Shown here piece after piece: positions 1 through 8,642 of a DNA stretch of 64,000 nucleotides. The notes beneath the pieces are model-generated. The model was not told the origin of the DNA. It searched no databases and worked only from the letters and a program-made list of their open reading frames with translations. The DNA comes from Nitrospirota bacterium (GTDB lineage Bacteria > JACPQY01). The stretch is taken from the NCBI GenBank assembly GCA_016180645.1, contig JACPAV010000021.1:1-64000 (forward strand), in the 5' to 3' direction. The position numbers and the translations under genes are program-made. Within the stretch, counting starts at the first letter, position 1. Every line of letters begins with the position of its first letter.

Positions 1-555
1 CTTGAGGACGTTTTCCACATCCGCGCCGGTCATGGAAAGCGCCTCACGCAACTTCGCGAGAACGTCGCGGTAGGCGAGGGTCACCTTTGGGGTGCCCTCC
101 TTGCCACCAGGCCCTCCGCCCCCCTGCGGCTTCGAGGCCAGCGTCATCTTGATCATCATGTCCATCACCACGCCCACGCTCATGAACGGATTGTCGCTGG
201 TCTTGGCGCTGATTTGTTCGACGGTTTTCTTGAGGCGGTTGACGAGGGACTTGAGGAGGACGGCGAGGATCTTGGGCGACTTGTCCAGCATGTTGGTGAA
301 GCCGTCCTTGTCGAGGACGAACAATTCCACGGGTTCGCTCGCAATCGCGGAGGCCGCCCGATCCTGATCCAGAATCAGGGCCATTTCGCCGAAAAGGGAA
401 CCGGGCCCGAGGTTCTCGAGCACGAGTTTCTTGCCGTCTATCAGCTTGGAGATTTCAACCTTGCCGGTTTTTATGAGGTAGCCGGCATCGCCCTTCGCGC
501 CCTCGCGAAAGATGATCTGATCTTTCGGAATAACTTTTATGGGTACCGTCGACAT
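1..555 (-). CDS. Cyclic nucleotide-binding domain protein (C-terminus cut off by window edge)
   Basis: The reading frame opens at the ATG at 555, preceded by a GGACGGAG ribosome site, and runs off the left edge (185 codons seen). Residues about 5-120 form a CRP-type cyclic-nucleotide-binding beta-roll. The phosphate-binding cassette reads FGEMALILDQDRAASA, with the Gly-Glu and Arg-Ala-Ala-Ser that contact cyclic nucleotide phosphate in this family. A helical stretch follows (LAVLLKSLVNRLKKTVEQIS), then a Gly/Pro-rich linker and a second helical part. No helix-turn-helix is visible in the part seen, so this is more likely a cNMP-sensing scaffold than a CRP transcription factor; the missing end could change that. 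It is the most downstream gene of its strand in the window. Confidence 0.8.
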   Translation of the reverse strand, partial: MSTVPIKVIPKDQIIFREGAKGDAGYLIKTGKVEISKLIDGKKLVLENLGPGSLFGEMALILDQDRAASAIASEPVELFVLDKDGFTNMLDKSPKILAVLLKSLVNRLKKTVEQISAKTSDNPFMSVGVVMDMMIKMTLASKPQGGGGPGGKEGTPKVTLAYRDVLAKLREALSMTGADVENVLK

Positions 556-578
556 TTTCTCCGTCCTTTCAGAGGGTT

Positions 579-608
579 CTATTAGACCAATTTAGAGGGG
601 GTTGTCAA
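579..608 (-). promoter_or_regulatory. Probable promoter of the cNMP-binding gene
   Basis: On the minus strand TTGACA (608-603) is followed after 18 bases by TAATAG (584-579), about 24 bases ahead of the ATG at 555. The -35 is perfect and the -10 weak. Confidence 0.45.
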
Positions 609-697
609 ATCGCGGGGGGCGGTTTTCAGGCCTCGTGGATTGCCAGTCGGGTTCGGATCGATGGCCACCTTTCGGTGAGGTTGGTGCGCCCTCGCCG

Positions 698-3600
698 TCA
701 AGGCAGGCCGGTCACTTGGACGGCCGTCGGACGGTTGGCCGTGCCTCCATCCCCGAGTTGGCCGGAGCCTCCGGCGCCCCAGCATCGGGCGGTCCCATCG
801 GAGACGGCGGCGCACGTATGACTGGCGCCTCCAGTCACCGCGACCGCGCCAGTGAGGGTTGAGACCGCCACCGAGGTGGGCTTGTCCGCCGTGCTCCCAT
901 CGCCCAACTGCCCGAAAATGTTGTACCCCCAGCATCGGACCGTGCCGTTGGCCAGAAGCGCGCAGGCGTGGTTGCTGCCCGCGGTGACCGCGAAGGCGTT
1001 CGTGAGCGTCGATGCGGCCACGGGTGTCCACCGATCCGAGCCGCTTCCATCCCCGATCTGGCCGAAGGCGTTGTATCCCCAACATTTGACTCCGCCGTCC
1101 GCCGAGAGGGCGCAAGTGTGGTAGTCGCCCACCGCAACAGCGACCGCTCCGGTAAGCGTGGAGACGGATACAGGAGTGGATTTGTTCACGGTTGTTCCAT
1201 CGCCGAGTTGGCCGCTTGTGCCTCTTCCCCAGCAGCGGACGGTGCCATCGGCGAGCAGCGCGCAGGAATGTGCGAATCCCGATGTCACGGCGATGGCTCC
1301 GGTGAGAGTCGAGACCGTGACGGGAGTGGATTTGTTCGCCGTCGTTCCATCCCCCAGTTGGCCCACGTCGTTTTTCCCCCAACACCTGATCGCACCGTCG
1401 GAGTGAAGCGAGCAGGTGTGTGAGGTCCCTCCTGTGAGGGCAACGGCCCCCGTCAGCGTTGAGATGGCCACGGGAGAAGTTTTCTGCGCGGAACTTCCAT
1501 CTCCGAGTTGGCCGAAATCATTCCGCCCCCAACAGCGGGCCGATCCATCCGAGATCAGCGAGCAGGTGTAGTAGTCTCCGGCCGTCAGGGAGGTTGCTCC
1601 GGTCAACGCAGGGACAATCGTCGGGGTCGATTTGTTCGTCGTGCTCCCATCGCCGAGCTGGCCGTTGCCGTTCCCTCCCCAGCATTTGACGGTTCCGTCC
1701 GAGAGCAGGGCGCATGAATGAATGTAGCCCGCGACGATGCCCTCGCGCCACGGTCTCGCCGGTGCGCCGGCCGCGGTGGCTTCATGCAGCCGGGCCAGTT
1801 TCACTCCCAGGGAGCCGGTGAGGCCGCCGACCGCAACCGGGATCGGGCGGTTGACCGTGGTTCCATCTCCGATCTGGCCGTAGAGATTGTATCCCCAGCA
1901 CCGAACCGATCCGTCCGAGACTGAAGCGCAGGTGTGGTAGGCTCCGCCCGTGATCGCCGCCGTGCCCGCGATCGTCGAAGCGGCCACGGGAGTGGATTTG
2001 TTCGCGGTTGTGCCATCCCCGATTTGTCCGTAGCTGTTTCCTCCCCAGCACCTGGCCGACCCATCCGAGATCAGGGCGCAGGTGTGACCGAGTCCGCCGG
2101 TCATGGCCGTCACGCCCGCGAGGGTGGAAACGGCCACCGGCGTGGGGCGATTGGTCGGCGTGCCATCGCCGATCTGGCCGCTGAAGTTGTTTCCCCAGCA
2201 CCGGACTGTTCCATCGGACACGAGAGCGCACACATGCTGGTCGCCCGCGGCCACGGCCACGGCGCCGGTAAGGGTGGAAACGGCCACGGGCGTGGTTTTT
2301 TGCGCCGTTGTCCCGTCTCCAACCTCGCCGCTGCTGTTGAGCCCCCAGCATCTGACGGTTCCGTCCGAGAGCAGGGCGCAACTCTGGCCCAATCCGGCCG
2401 TGATGGCCACCGCTCCGGTGAGGGTGGAAACGGCCACCGGCGTCGTTTTCTGGTTCGCCGATGTTCCATCTCCGAGTTGGCCGTTTGTATCGTTGCCCCA
2501 GCATCGGACCGTTCCGTCGAAAAGGAGGGCGCAAGTGTGCTCCTTCCCCCCCGCGAGCGTCACCACGCCGGTGAGAGTCGAGACGCCGACCGGTGTCGTT
2601 TTCTGAACGAGTGTTCCATCGCCGATCTGGCCATAATTGTTGAGCCCCCAACACCTGGCGGTTCCGTCCGCCGTGAGCGAGCAGGAATGGGCGTTGCCTC
2701 CGTTCAGCAGGATCGTGCTCGAAAGAGCGGGTACGGTGTTGGGGGTAAGACGATTTGCCGTCGTTCCATCGCCGAGTTGGCCGTAGGAATTGTACCCCCA
2801 GCACTTGGAGGTTCCGTCCGACGCGAGCGCGCAGGTGTGATATCCCCCTGCGGTGATTGCCTGAACGTTTCCGCCGGCTGGAGGCGGGCCGCCGAGGGTG
2901 GTGGCGGATTTTTCGACGGAGTTCGTGTCGCGGTTTCCGAGTTCGTCCTTGGCCCTCGCCACGAAAAAGTAGGTGGCCGAGGCGCTGAGGCCGGTGACGC
3001 TCTGGGAAGTGGCCCCTGCGACGGTGGTGTAGGTGGCGGTGAATGTGGTTGTGCAGGTGCCGGACGTGGTGGACTGGCAGATCTCGTAGACGAGGGTGCT
3101 GGAGGGGCTTACGTTGTCCGTGGCGGCGGCCCACGCGAGATCGATCTGGGAAGTGGAGACGGCGGCGGCGGAGGCGAGCCCGGCGAACGTGGGGGGCGAT
3201 ACATCCACCGTAAAGGTGAACGCTGCCGGTGAAGGGTCGGAGTTCCCTGATGAGTCTTTCGCCCGCACCTTGAATGTATGCGATCCGGACGTCAGCCCGG
3301 CGTAGGTTTTCGGCGAGGCACACGATGAAAACCCGCCTCCGTCCAAATCGCACTCGAAGGTGGCGGATGAATTCGAGCTGGTGAACGCGAAAGTGGCCGA
3401 CGGCTGACCGATGATCGCTGCGGGCTGATTCGTGATCGTTGTATCGAGGACGGTGAGATCGACCGTCCAGGTGTAGGAGGCGGGTGTGGGATCGCGGCTT
3501 CCGGAGGAGTCGACGGCGCGGACGCGGAAAGTGTGGCTTCCTTGAGTGAGGGGAGAGAGCGTGAGGGGAGAGGTGCAGGGAGCAAACGGAGCGGAATCCA

Positions 3601-5254
3601 GCGAACACTCGAAAGCGGCGGTAGCCAACGTGGAGGTGAACGAGAACGTGGCGGAGGTAAACCCGCTGGTGGCGGAAGGCTGGCCGGTGATTGTGGTGTC
3701 GAAGGCGCCCGGGGAGACGGGGGCGCTGGGATCGATCGTCCAGGTGACTGTGGCCGGAGATGCGTCGACCTGCCCCGCGGCGTCGATGGCACGGACTCGG
3801 AATATGTGACTGCCTTGAGTGAGAAGGGAGAGCGTGAGGGGAGAGGTGCAAGAGGTAAAGGGCGCGGAGTCGAGTGCGCACTCGAAAGTGGAGTTGGATT
3901 CGGAGGACGTGAAGGTGAACGTGGCCGAGGCGGAGGACGTGGCCGAGGGCGGCTTTTCCAAGATGAGGGTGTTGGGAGGGAGATCGAACTGTTTCACGGC
4001 TTCGGGATCGGCCGCCTGATCCGGGGTGATGACGTTGACGATGAGATCCACGGGGCTGGTATCGGTGTTTCCGATGTTGTCGGCCGACTTGATTTTGACG
4101 AGGTGCTCTCCCGGCGAATCGAACTTCCACGTGAAAGGCGATGTGCAGCCGAAGTAGGGGCCGCCGTCGATGGAGCAGGCGAACTTGCAAGCGGACGTTC
4201 CGGTGCAAGAGAAGGTGAAGGTGATGGGGATGCCGGTGATCGTCACCCCGGCCGGGAGCGCGGCGGCGGGCGTGCCGGGCTCGGCGGGGATGGAGGTGGC
4301 GGCCGTTTCCGGCGGCGTGAGCGTAATCCCCTGGGGATCGATGGAAACCTCCACGGTGATTCCCTGCTCCGTCTGGAGGGTTTGGCCGAGGTTCTTGCCG
4401 AGGAGGACCATCATGCCTCGAGTGAGATCCACGGAAGGTTTCTTTTGGGGGTCCCTGGCGTACTCCGGGCCGGCGGTGATCGTTTCGATGAGGGTGGAGA
4501 CGCCGTCCTCGTCGCCGTCGGGGAGTTGGACGATTTCGGGCGGGATCTCCTGCTCATCGATAACCAGCCCGCGCTTGTCTTTGGAGACGATGAGAGGCAT
4601 CTGAACGTCTACGAGGCTCAAGTCCGGTTCTTCCGGTGGGCTGATGACGATTCGCAGTCGGCGTTCGCCCGGCGCGAGAGATTTTTCTGGAATGGGAGCC
4701 GTGAATTGAAAGGCGAAGGCCGGGTCGTCGCTCGTGGCTCGTTTCTCGTGGCTCGCTTGAATTCGTGATCCCGTGACCCCGTAAGCCTGTGATCCCGAAG
4801 GATCCGCCTGGTTCACGGGTTCACGGGACGCGGGGTCACGATCTGGCGCTCCGCGTCGCCCACTTCCCGACGTGGCCGCGCGGATTCCTCCACGGACGCC
4901 GCTGACCACCTGTCCGCGAATCCCTTCGGCGGCGGACTGATCGTCGAGCCGGATTCCGGCCACGGCCCCTCGGAGGGCCTCGTCGGCGGTCGAAACGTCC
5001 TCCACGGCGGCAACACCTTCGGCGCGGCTCAGTTCATCCGCCCACTGCGGATCTTCCGCGCGCCGGCCTCCTCGCACGCCTGCCCGAATGCCTTCCAACG
5101 CCGCCGCCTGTTCCGCCGTGAGCGGGATCGCGAATTCCAGCTCGACCGCGCGCTCGCGCTTTTTGTCGGAGCATCCCGAGCAACCGGACAGATGAAGTAA
5201 ACAAAGGATCGCCGCCGGCGCCCACCATCCGCGCCGGAGGAACCCGAAATCCAT
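698..5254 (-). CDS. Giant lipoprotein: four Ig-like repeats, FN3, and 14 RCC1 repeats
   Basis: 1518 aa. A lipoprotein signal (hydrophobic core, then LSGC near residue 25) predicts a lipid anchor. Residues about 30-190 are charged, with repeated AEGIR/LEGIR-like helices. About 270-700 holds four related Ig-like repeats of the type CxLDxxxFxxCxSP...GSHxFxVRAxDxxG. A fibronectin type III domain follows (about 695-795). From about 800 to the end there are 14 RCC1-type repeats of about 50 aa (HTCAL..DG..RCWG.N..GQLGDGT), each with paired Cys. Repeats 1-7 and 8-14 are separated by an extra segment of about 20 aa, so two seven-bladed propellers are likely. Cysteines in each blade suggest an oxidising, extracytoplasmic location. 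The function is unknown; such repeats usually bind proteins. An in-frame palindromic segment lies at codons about 138-175. Confidence 0.85.
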   Translation of the reverse strand: MDFGFLRRGWWAPAAILCLLHLSGCSGCSDKKRERAVELEFAIPLTAEQAAALEGIRAGVRGGRRAEDPQWADELSRAEGVAAVEDVSTADEALRGAVAGIRLDDQSAAEGIRGQVVSGVRGGIRAATSGSGRRGAPDRDPASREPVNQADPSGSQAYGVTGSRIQASHEKRATSDDPAFAFQFTAPIPEKSLAPGERRLRIVISPPEEPDLSLVDVQMPLIVSKDKRGLVIDEQEIPPEIVQLPDGDEDGVSTLIETITAGPEYARDPQKKPSVDLTRGMMVLLGKNLGQTLQTEQGITVEVSIDPQGITLTPPETAATSIPAEPGTPAAALPAGVTITGIPITFTFSCTGTSACKFACSIDGGPYFGCTSPFTWKFDSPGEHLVKIKSADNIGNTDTSPVDLIVNVITPDQAADPEAVKQFDLPPNTLILEKPPSATSSASATFTFTSSESNSTFECALDSAPFTSCTSPLTLSLLTQGSHIFRVRAIDAAGQVDASPATVTWTIDPSAPVSPGAFDTTITGQPSATSGFTSATFSFTSTLATAAFECSLDSAPFAPCTSPLTLSPLTQGSHTFRVRAVDSSGSRDPTPASYTWTVDLTVLDTTITNQPAAIIGQPSATFAFTSSNSSATFECDLDGGGFSSCASPKTYAGLTSGSHTFKVRAKDSSGNSDPSPAAFTFTVDVSPPTFAGLASAAAVSTSQIDLAWAAATDNVSPSSTLVYEICQSTTSGTCTTTFTATYTTVAGATSQSVTGLSASATYFFVARAKDELGNRDTNSVEKSATTLGGPPPAGGNVQAITAGGYHTCALASDGTSKCWGYNSYGQLGDGTTANRLTPNTVPALSSTILLNGGNAHSCSLTADGTARCWGLNNYGQIGDGTLVQKTTPVGVSTLTGVVTLAGGKEHTCALLFDGTVRCWGNDTNGQLGDGTSANQKTTPVAVSTLTGAVAITAGLGQSCALLSDGTVRCWGLNSSGEVGDGTTAQKTTPVAVSTLTGAVAVAAGDQHVCALVSDGTVRCWGNNFSGQIGDGTPTNRPTPVAVSTLAGVTAMTGGLGHTCALISDGSARCWGGNSYGQIGDGTTANKSTPVAASTIAGTAAITGGAYHTCASVSDGSVRCWGYNLYGQIGDGTTVNRPIPVAVGGLTGSLGVKLARLHEATAAGAPARPWREGIVAGYIHSCALLSDGTVKCWGGNGNGQLGDGSTTNKSTPTIVPALTGATSLTAGDYYTCSLISDGSARCWGRNDFGQLGDGSSAQKTSPVAISTLTGAVALTGGTSHTCSLHSDGAIRCWGKNDVGQLGDGTTANKSTPVTVSTLTGAIAVTSGFAHSCALLADGTVRCWGRGTSGQLGDGTTVNKSTPVSVSTLTGAVAVAVGDYHTCALSADGGVKCWGYNAFGQIGDGSGSDRWTPVAASTLTNAFAVTAGSNHACALLANGTVRCWGYNIFGQLGDGSTADKPTSVAVSTLTGAVAVTGGASHTCAAVSDGTARCWGAGGSGQLGDGGTANRPTAVQVTGLP
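4731..4840. repeat. Palindromic/minisatellite segment inside the RCC1 gene, in frame
   Basis: The 11-mer CTCGTGGCTCG occurs at 4731-4741 and 4745-4755. It is followed by an imperfect inverted repeat, 4764-4782 against 4810-4840 (CGTGATCCCGTG / CACGGGACGCGGGGTCACG). The segment keeps the frame open and encodes low-complexity residues (ASREPVNQADPSGSQ) between the helical N-terminal part and the Ig-like domains. The same CGAGCCACGA core recurs inside the thiolase gene at 50427-50508. Confidence 0.6.
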
Positions 5255-5323
5255 GCGGGCAATACTAGAGCCTGTTCCGGCCCAAATCCATCGCCAAAAG
5301 CGAAGTCGGAGCGGGGTGAACTC

Positions 5324-7672
5324 TCAGTCCAGGGCCGTGAGTTCCGAGGGAGGAGGCGGGGGAGCCTTCGGGCCGTGCTTCTTGCGCGCGAAAGGGTTTC
5401 GAAATCTCTTCGGCTTCCTTGCGTCGGCCTCCGGCGTGTAGCCCCGGTATTGGTAGCGATACAAGTAGCGCGGGTAGAAATAGGGGCCGTGGTAGTCGAT
5501 GTCGTTCAGGACGAGCCCGAGGACGTTGGCGCCCGCCCCCTTCATCGATTCCACCGCGCGGAGCAGCATCTCCCGCGGCGTCCGACCGATGCGGTACACC
5601 AGGACCAACCCGTCCACGTGCGGCGCGATGACGGAGGCATCGGCCACCGGAAGGATCGGCGGGCAATCGACGATCACGATCTCGAATTCTTTTTTCAGCG
5701 TCTCGATCAAACCTCCTCGCATCAACTGTTCGAGCGTTTCGGAGGGGTGGACGGGCGTGGGGCCGGCGGGGAGGATGCGGAGTTTATCCAATCCCGGCGT
5801 GGTCTGAAGCGTTTTCGGGTCCAGCCCTTCGAGGAAGAAATCGTAGACGGTGCGGACAAGGGATTTCCACGGCGCGCCGTCGAGCACGATGTTGGTCAAC
5901 CCGCGCTCCGGTTTCATGGGAAAAATTTTGTGCATGGTCGGACGGCGGGTGTTCGCCTCCACGAGGAGCGTCGGGTACCCGGCCTGTGCGAAGGTAATGG
6001 CGAGATTCGAGGTGATGAAGGACTTTCCTTCCTGGGGCGTGGCGCTCGTCAGGAGGAACGCCCGATGTTTGACCGCCCCGCGGCGCATGCCCATCCGAAG
6101 GATCCTGAAGCTCTCGCCGACCGGATCCTTGGGCCAGAAATGGGCCACCATCTTGTCCTGATAATAAGGACGCGGGTTCGCGCCCTCCTCCTTCCGCTTC
6201 CTTCCCACGCGCCGGGCCTCGGCGCCCTCCGGATCGAAATGCGGAATGACCGACAGGACCGGGTGCCCGACCAAGGCCTCCACTTCCGCGACGTTGTCGA
6301 GGGAGAAATCGAACGACTCGCGCAGAAAGGCCAGTCCGATTCCCAGGATGAATCCGAAGGCGAGGAACGACAGCATGGGGGTGAGTTGCAGCCGCTTCGA
6401 GGCCGCGGCCGGCACGAGAGCGAGCTCGACGACGCGCACAAGGTCGCTCGTGTAACTTTGCTCGTACTGCGCGGTCTGCCAGGCCTTCTCCATTTCGTCC
6501 AGCATGCTTTGCCGTCGTTCCACGTTCCGCTCCAGCCGCACGAGCTGGATCTGATCTTCCAGGACCGTCAGTTTGGATGCTTCGAGCCGGCCGCGCGCGT
6601 CGGCGATTTCCCCTTCCTCGCGCCCCACGTCATCCAGCGTTCGCCGGAGCACGAGGACCAATTGTTCCTGGTCCTGGCGAAGTCGATCCCCGAGGCTGTG
6701 CACCTGGGGGTGAGCGGTGGTGAATGAGCTTTCGAGTTCTCTTTTCTCGGAAAGCGTCCGCACGAAATCGGCGCGATGCTGTTCGTAGTCCTCCGGCGCG
6801 CCGGCAAAAACGAGGGTGGGCACCGTTCCCCCGCGGGCGTAGTCCTCTTGAAGCAAGGTGTCGAGGATCCTGGCGACGGCCTTTCTCCTTTCGACCAGGG
6901 CCTCCTCCCGTTCTTCCAGATCGATCAGACGCCTGAGTTGGAGGTTCAGCGAGGCTTCCGCTTCCATCATGCGGTGCGACATCTTGAAATCGGCGAGCTC
7001 CCTTTCGGCTTGATCGAGTTGGCCATCCAGCCGCTTGCGCTGATCGGCCGACGAGGAGTGGGCTTGGTCGGCTCTCTCCCTCGTCCGCCTGTTCCGGTGG
7101 TCCCTGTAGGCTTCGGCGGTGAAATTGGCGATATCGCGGGCCTCCTTCGCATCGGCGGCCGTCACCTCGATATCCATGATCATCGTCCCCGGCCGCTCGA
7201 TCACGCGGATCTTGGACTGAATCTCCTTCACGGCGCGAAGGTGCTCCTGGTGGGCGGAGATCGACTCCTCCGTGGAATCGGGTGGAATCCGCCCGAGGCG
7301 TCGGGCCACCTCCATGACGACGGGCACACTGGTGACGATGTAGCCTTCCGTCTTCGTGTCGGTCCAGGAATACCCCCGTCCTCCGGGAGCCATGGTGAAG
7401 AATTGGTCGAGTTCCACGCTGGACCGGGTGCGGAAAACGGGTTCCTGGCTTCGGATGAAGGCGAGAGACACGATGAAGGAGACGGTTACGGTGAGGATGA
7501 CGATGTGTTTCCGCTTCAGAATGATCTTCAGGACATCCGGAAGGGAGGCGTGGTGTTCGTGTGGGCGGGGCGTCGGCGGGACGGGGGGGGCGGGGGGATT
7601 CACGGGCGGCGCGTAGAGGGATCGCTCAGGCCATGCGGTGTGAGGGTCCTTCGTGGCCGGCGACCGAGGCAT
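5324..7672 (-). CDS. Wzc-like polysaccharide co-polymerase / BY-kinase-like protein, copy A
   Basis: 782 aa. A Pro-rich N-terminus is followed by a first membrane segment (about 52-72), a periplasmic Wzz-type domain, a long coiled coil (about 190-420), a second membrane segment (about 445-465) and a cytoplasmic P-loop kinase domain. Walker A is SATPQEGKSF (about 543-552) and Walker B is VIVDCPP (about 666-672). The Walker A' reads LVEANTRRP where bacterial tyrosine kinases have DxDxR, so both acidic positions are changed (Glu and Asn). A cluster of eight tyrosines (DIDYHGPYFYPRYLYRY...) and a basic, Pro-rich tail end the protein. The family controls exopolysaccharide chain length or export through C-terminal Tyr phosphorylation. 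The ATG at 7672 overlaps the HD-GYP gene by 47 bases and has no good ribosome site, so the start is uncertain. Confidence 0.85.
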   Translation of the reverse strand: MPRSPATKDPHTAWPERSLYAPPVNPPAPPVPPTPRPHEHHASLPDVLKIILKRKHIVILTVTVSFIVSLAFIRSQEPVFRTRSSVELDQFFTMAPGGRGYSWTDTKTEGYIVTSVPVVMEVARRLGRIPPDSTEESISAHQEHLRAVKEIQSKIRVIERPGTMIMDIEVTAADAKEARDIANFTAEAYRDHRNRRTRERADQAHSSSADQRKRLDGQLDQAERELADFKMSHRMMEAEASLNLQLRRLIDLEEREEALVERRKAVARILDTLLQEDYARGGTVPTLVFAGAPEDYEQHRADFVRTLSEKRELESSFTTAHPQVHSLGDRLRQDQEQLVLVLRRTLDDVGREEGEIADARGRLEASKLTVLEDQIQLVRLERNVERRQSMLDEMEKAWQTAQYEQSYTSDLVRVVELALVPAAASKRLQLTPMLSFLAFGFILGIGLAFLRESFDFSLDNVAEVEALVGHPVLSVIPHFDPEGAEARRVGRKRKEEGANPRPYYQDKMVAHFWPKDPVGESFRILRMGMRRGAVKHRAFLLTSATPQEGKSFITSNLAITFAQAGYPTLLVEANTRRPTMHKIFPMKPERGLTNIVLDGAPWKSLVRTVYDFFLEGLDPKTLQTTPGLDKLRILPAGPTPVHPSETLEQLMRGGLIETLKKEFEIVIVDCPPILPVADASVIAPHVDGLVLVYRIGRTPREMLLRAVESMKGAGANVLGLVLNDIDYHGPYFYPRYLYRYQYRGYTPEADARKPKRFRNPFARKKHGPKAPPPPPSELTALD

Positions 7673-8564
7673 CCTTAATGGTGATCATCGGATGGAGTCG
7701 AAGGTCGAGGATCTCGCCGGTGGGTCCATCGGGACCGTCCTCCAAGAGTTCCACCACGGGGTTCATTGGCGTATCGGGATTCGGCGACCGAACACGCGCC
7801 ATACGCCCCGTGGAAAGCCGCACGAGCGAGCCCGGAGGGTAGGGAGTGACCGTGCGAAGCGCGGCCATCAAGACGCGTTTTGGGAAATGCTCGCGCGAGT
7901 CCTTGACGAGGAGCGAAAACCCGTCGAGAAAAGACTTCGGCTTGCGATAGGGCCGGTAGTGCGTGAGGCTTTCGATCGTGTCGCAGAAGCCGACGATTTT
8001 CGCAAAATATTCGATTTCGTCGCCGTGCAGCCCGTGCGGATAGCCGGTCCCGTTCTGGCGCTCCTGTTCGTGAAGCGCGATGCGCGAGAAGACGGCCCTC
8101 AGACCCGACTCGCTGAGAATGCGGAAACCGATCTCGGGATGTGTTTCCACGATTTTGCGCTCCCGTTCGGTCAGGGGCCGCTGCATGTGGACGATTTCCC
8201 TGGGGAGGTCGAACATTCCCACGTCATGCAACAGCCCGCCCGCTCCGAGGATGAGAAGGTCTTGCCCGCCGATCTCCAGTTCGTGGCCCATGGCCATCGC
8301 CAGGATGCTGACATTGATGGAATGGTCATAGAGAAAATCGGATTCATAGTCCCGAGACGAAGGCGCGAAGATCTGGGCCAGCCACAAGAGTTCATGGCTC
8401 CGCAGGCTGGAGAGCACTTCCGCAAGAGTCAGGAAGATTCGATGATCCCTGACGTCAGTTCCATTCCGGACGTGATCGACAAAATGGTGGAGGTCATCAC
8501 GGAGCGTGGAGGTCAACCGATCGACCTCTGGCTCCCCCTCCCTCAGCCCATTTCCGTTATGCAT
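7626..8564 (-). CDS. HD-GYP-like domain protein, copy A (degenerate active site)
   Basis: 312 aa, cytoplasmic. The core HD is present (LLHDVGM, about residue 113), as is GYP (GTGYPHGLHGDEI). Two parts of the canonical HD-GYP signature are altered: HDxGK has become HDVGM, and the HHE triplet before RxDGxGYP has become EQE. The domain may therefore bind c-di-GMP or act as a scaffold rather than hydrolyse it; that is inference. A C-terminal extension (PYPPGSLVRLS...) is typical of HD-GYP proteins. It lies upstream of, and overlaps, the Wzc-like gene, an arrangement repeated at 19.5-22.7 kb. Confidence 0.8.
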   Translation of the reverse strand: MHNGNGLREGEPEVDRLTSTLRDDLHHFVDHVRNGTDVRDHRIFLTLAEVLSSLRSHELLWLAQIFAPSSRDYESDFLYDHSINVSILAMAMGHELEIGGQDLLILGAGGLLHDVGMFDLPREIVHMQRPLTERERKIVETHPEIGFRILSESGLRAVFSRIALHEQERQNGTGYPHGLHGDEIEYFAKIVGFCDTIESLTHYRPYRKPKSFLDGFSLLVKDSREHFPKRVLMAALRTVTPYPPGSLVRLSTGRMARVRSPNPDTPMNPVVELLEDGPDGPTGEILDLRLHPMITIKDASVAGHEGPSHRMA

Positions 8565-8607
8565 GGCCTCTGATAAACAATGGCCGGATTTTGTTCTCCC
8601 TTGTTTT

Positions 8608-8641
8608 TTGACATGTTAGCAGAGTACCTGTAGAATGTCAA
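8608..8641. promoter_or_regulatory. Face-to-face overlapping divergent promoters
   Basis: Plus strand: TTGACA (8608-8613), 17-base spacer, TAGAAT (8631-8636), pointing to the DUF3179 gene. Minus strand: TTGACA (8641-8636), 17-base spacer, TAACAT (8618-8613), pointing to HD-GYP copy A. The -35 of each overlaps the -10 of the other, so the two polymerases cannot bind together. The plus-strand start would fall at about 8643, the ATG itself. Confidence 0.65.
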
Positions 8642-8642
8642 C

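Noticed and set aside
850-2860. Regular repeats of about 150 bp resembling a CRISPR or tandem array
   Set aside because: The period equals the 50-aa RCC1 repeat and varies as protein-coding sequence does; no 28-37 bp identical repeats with unique spacers.
1782-4208. 808-aa open frame on the minus strand
   Set aside because: It lies in another frame of the RCC1 lipoprotein gene, is very rich in Arg/His, and owes its length to GC-rich repeats.
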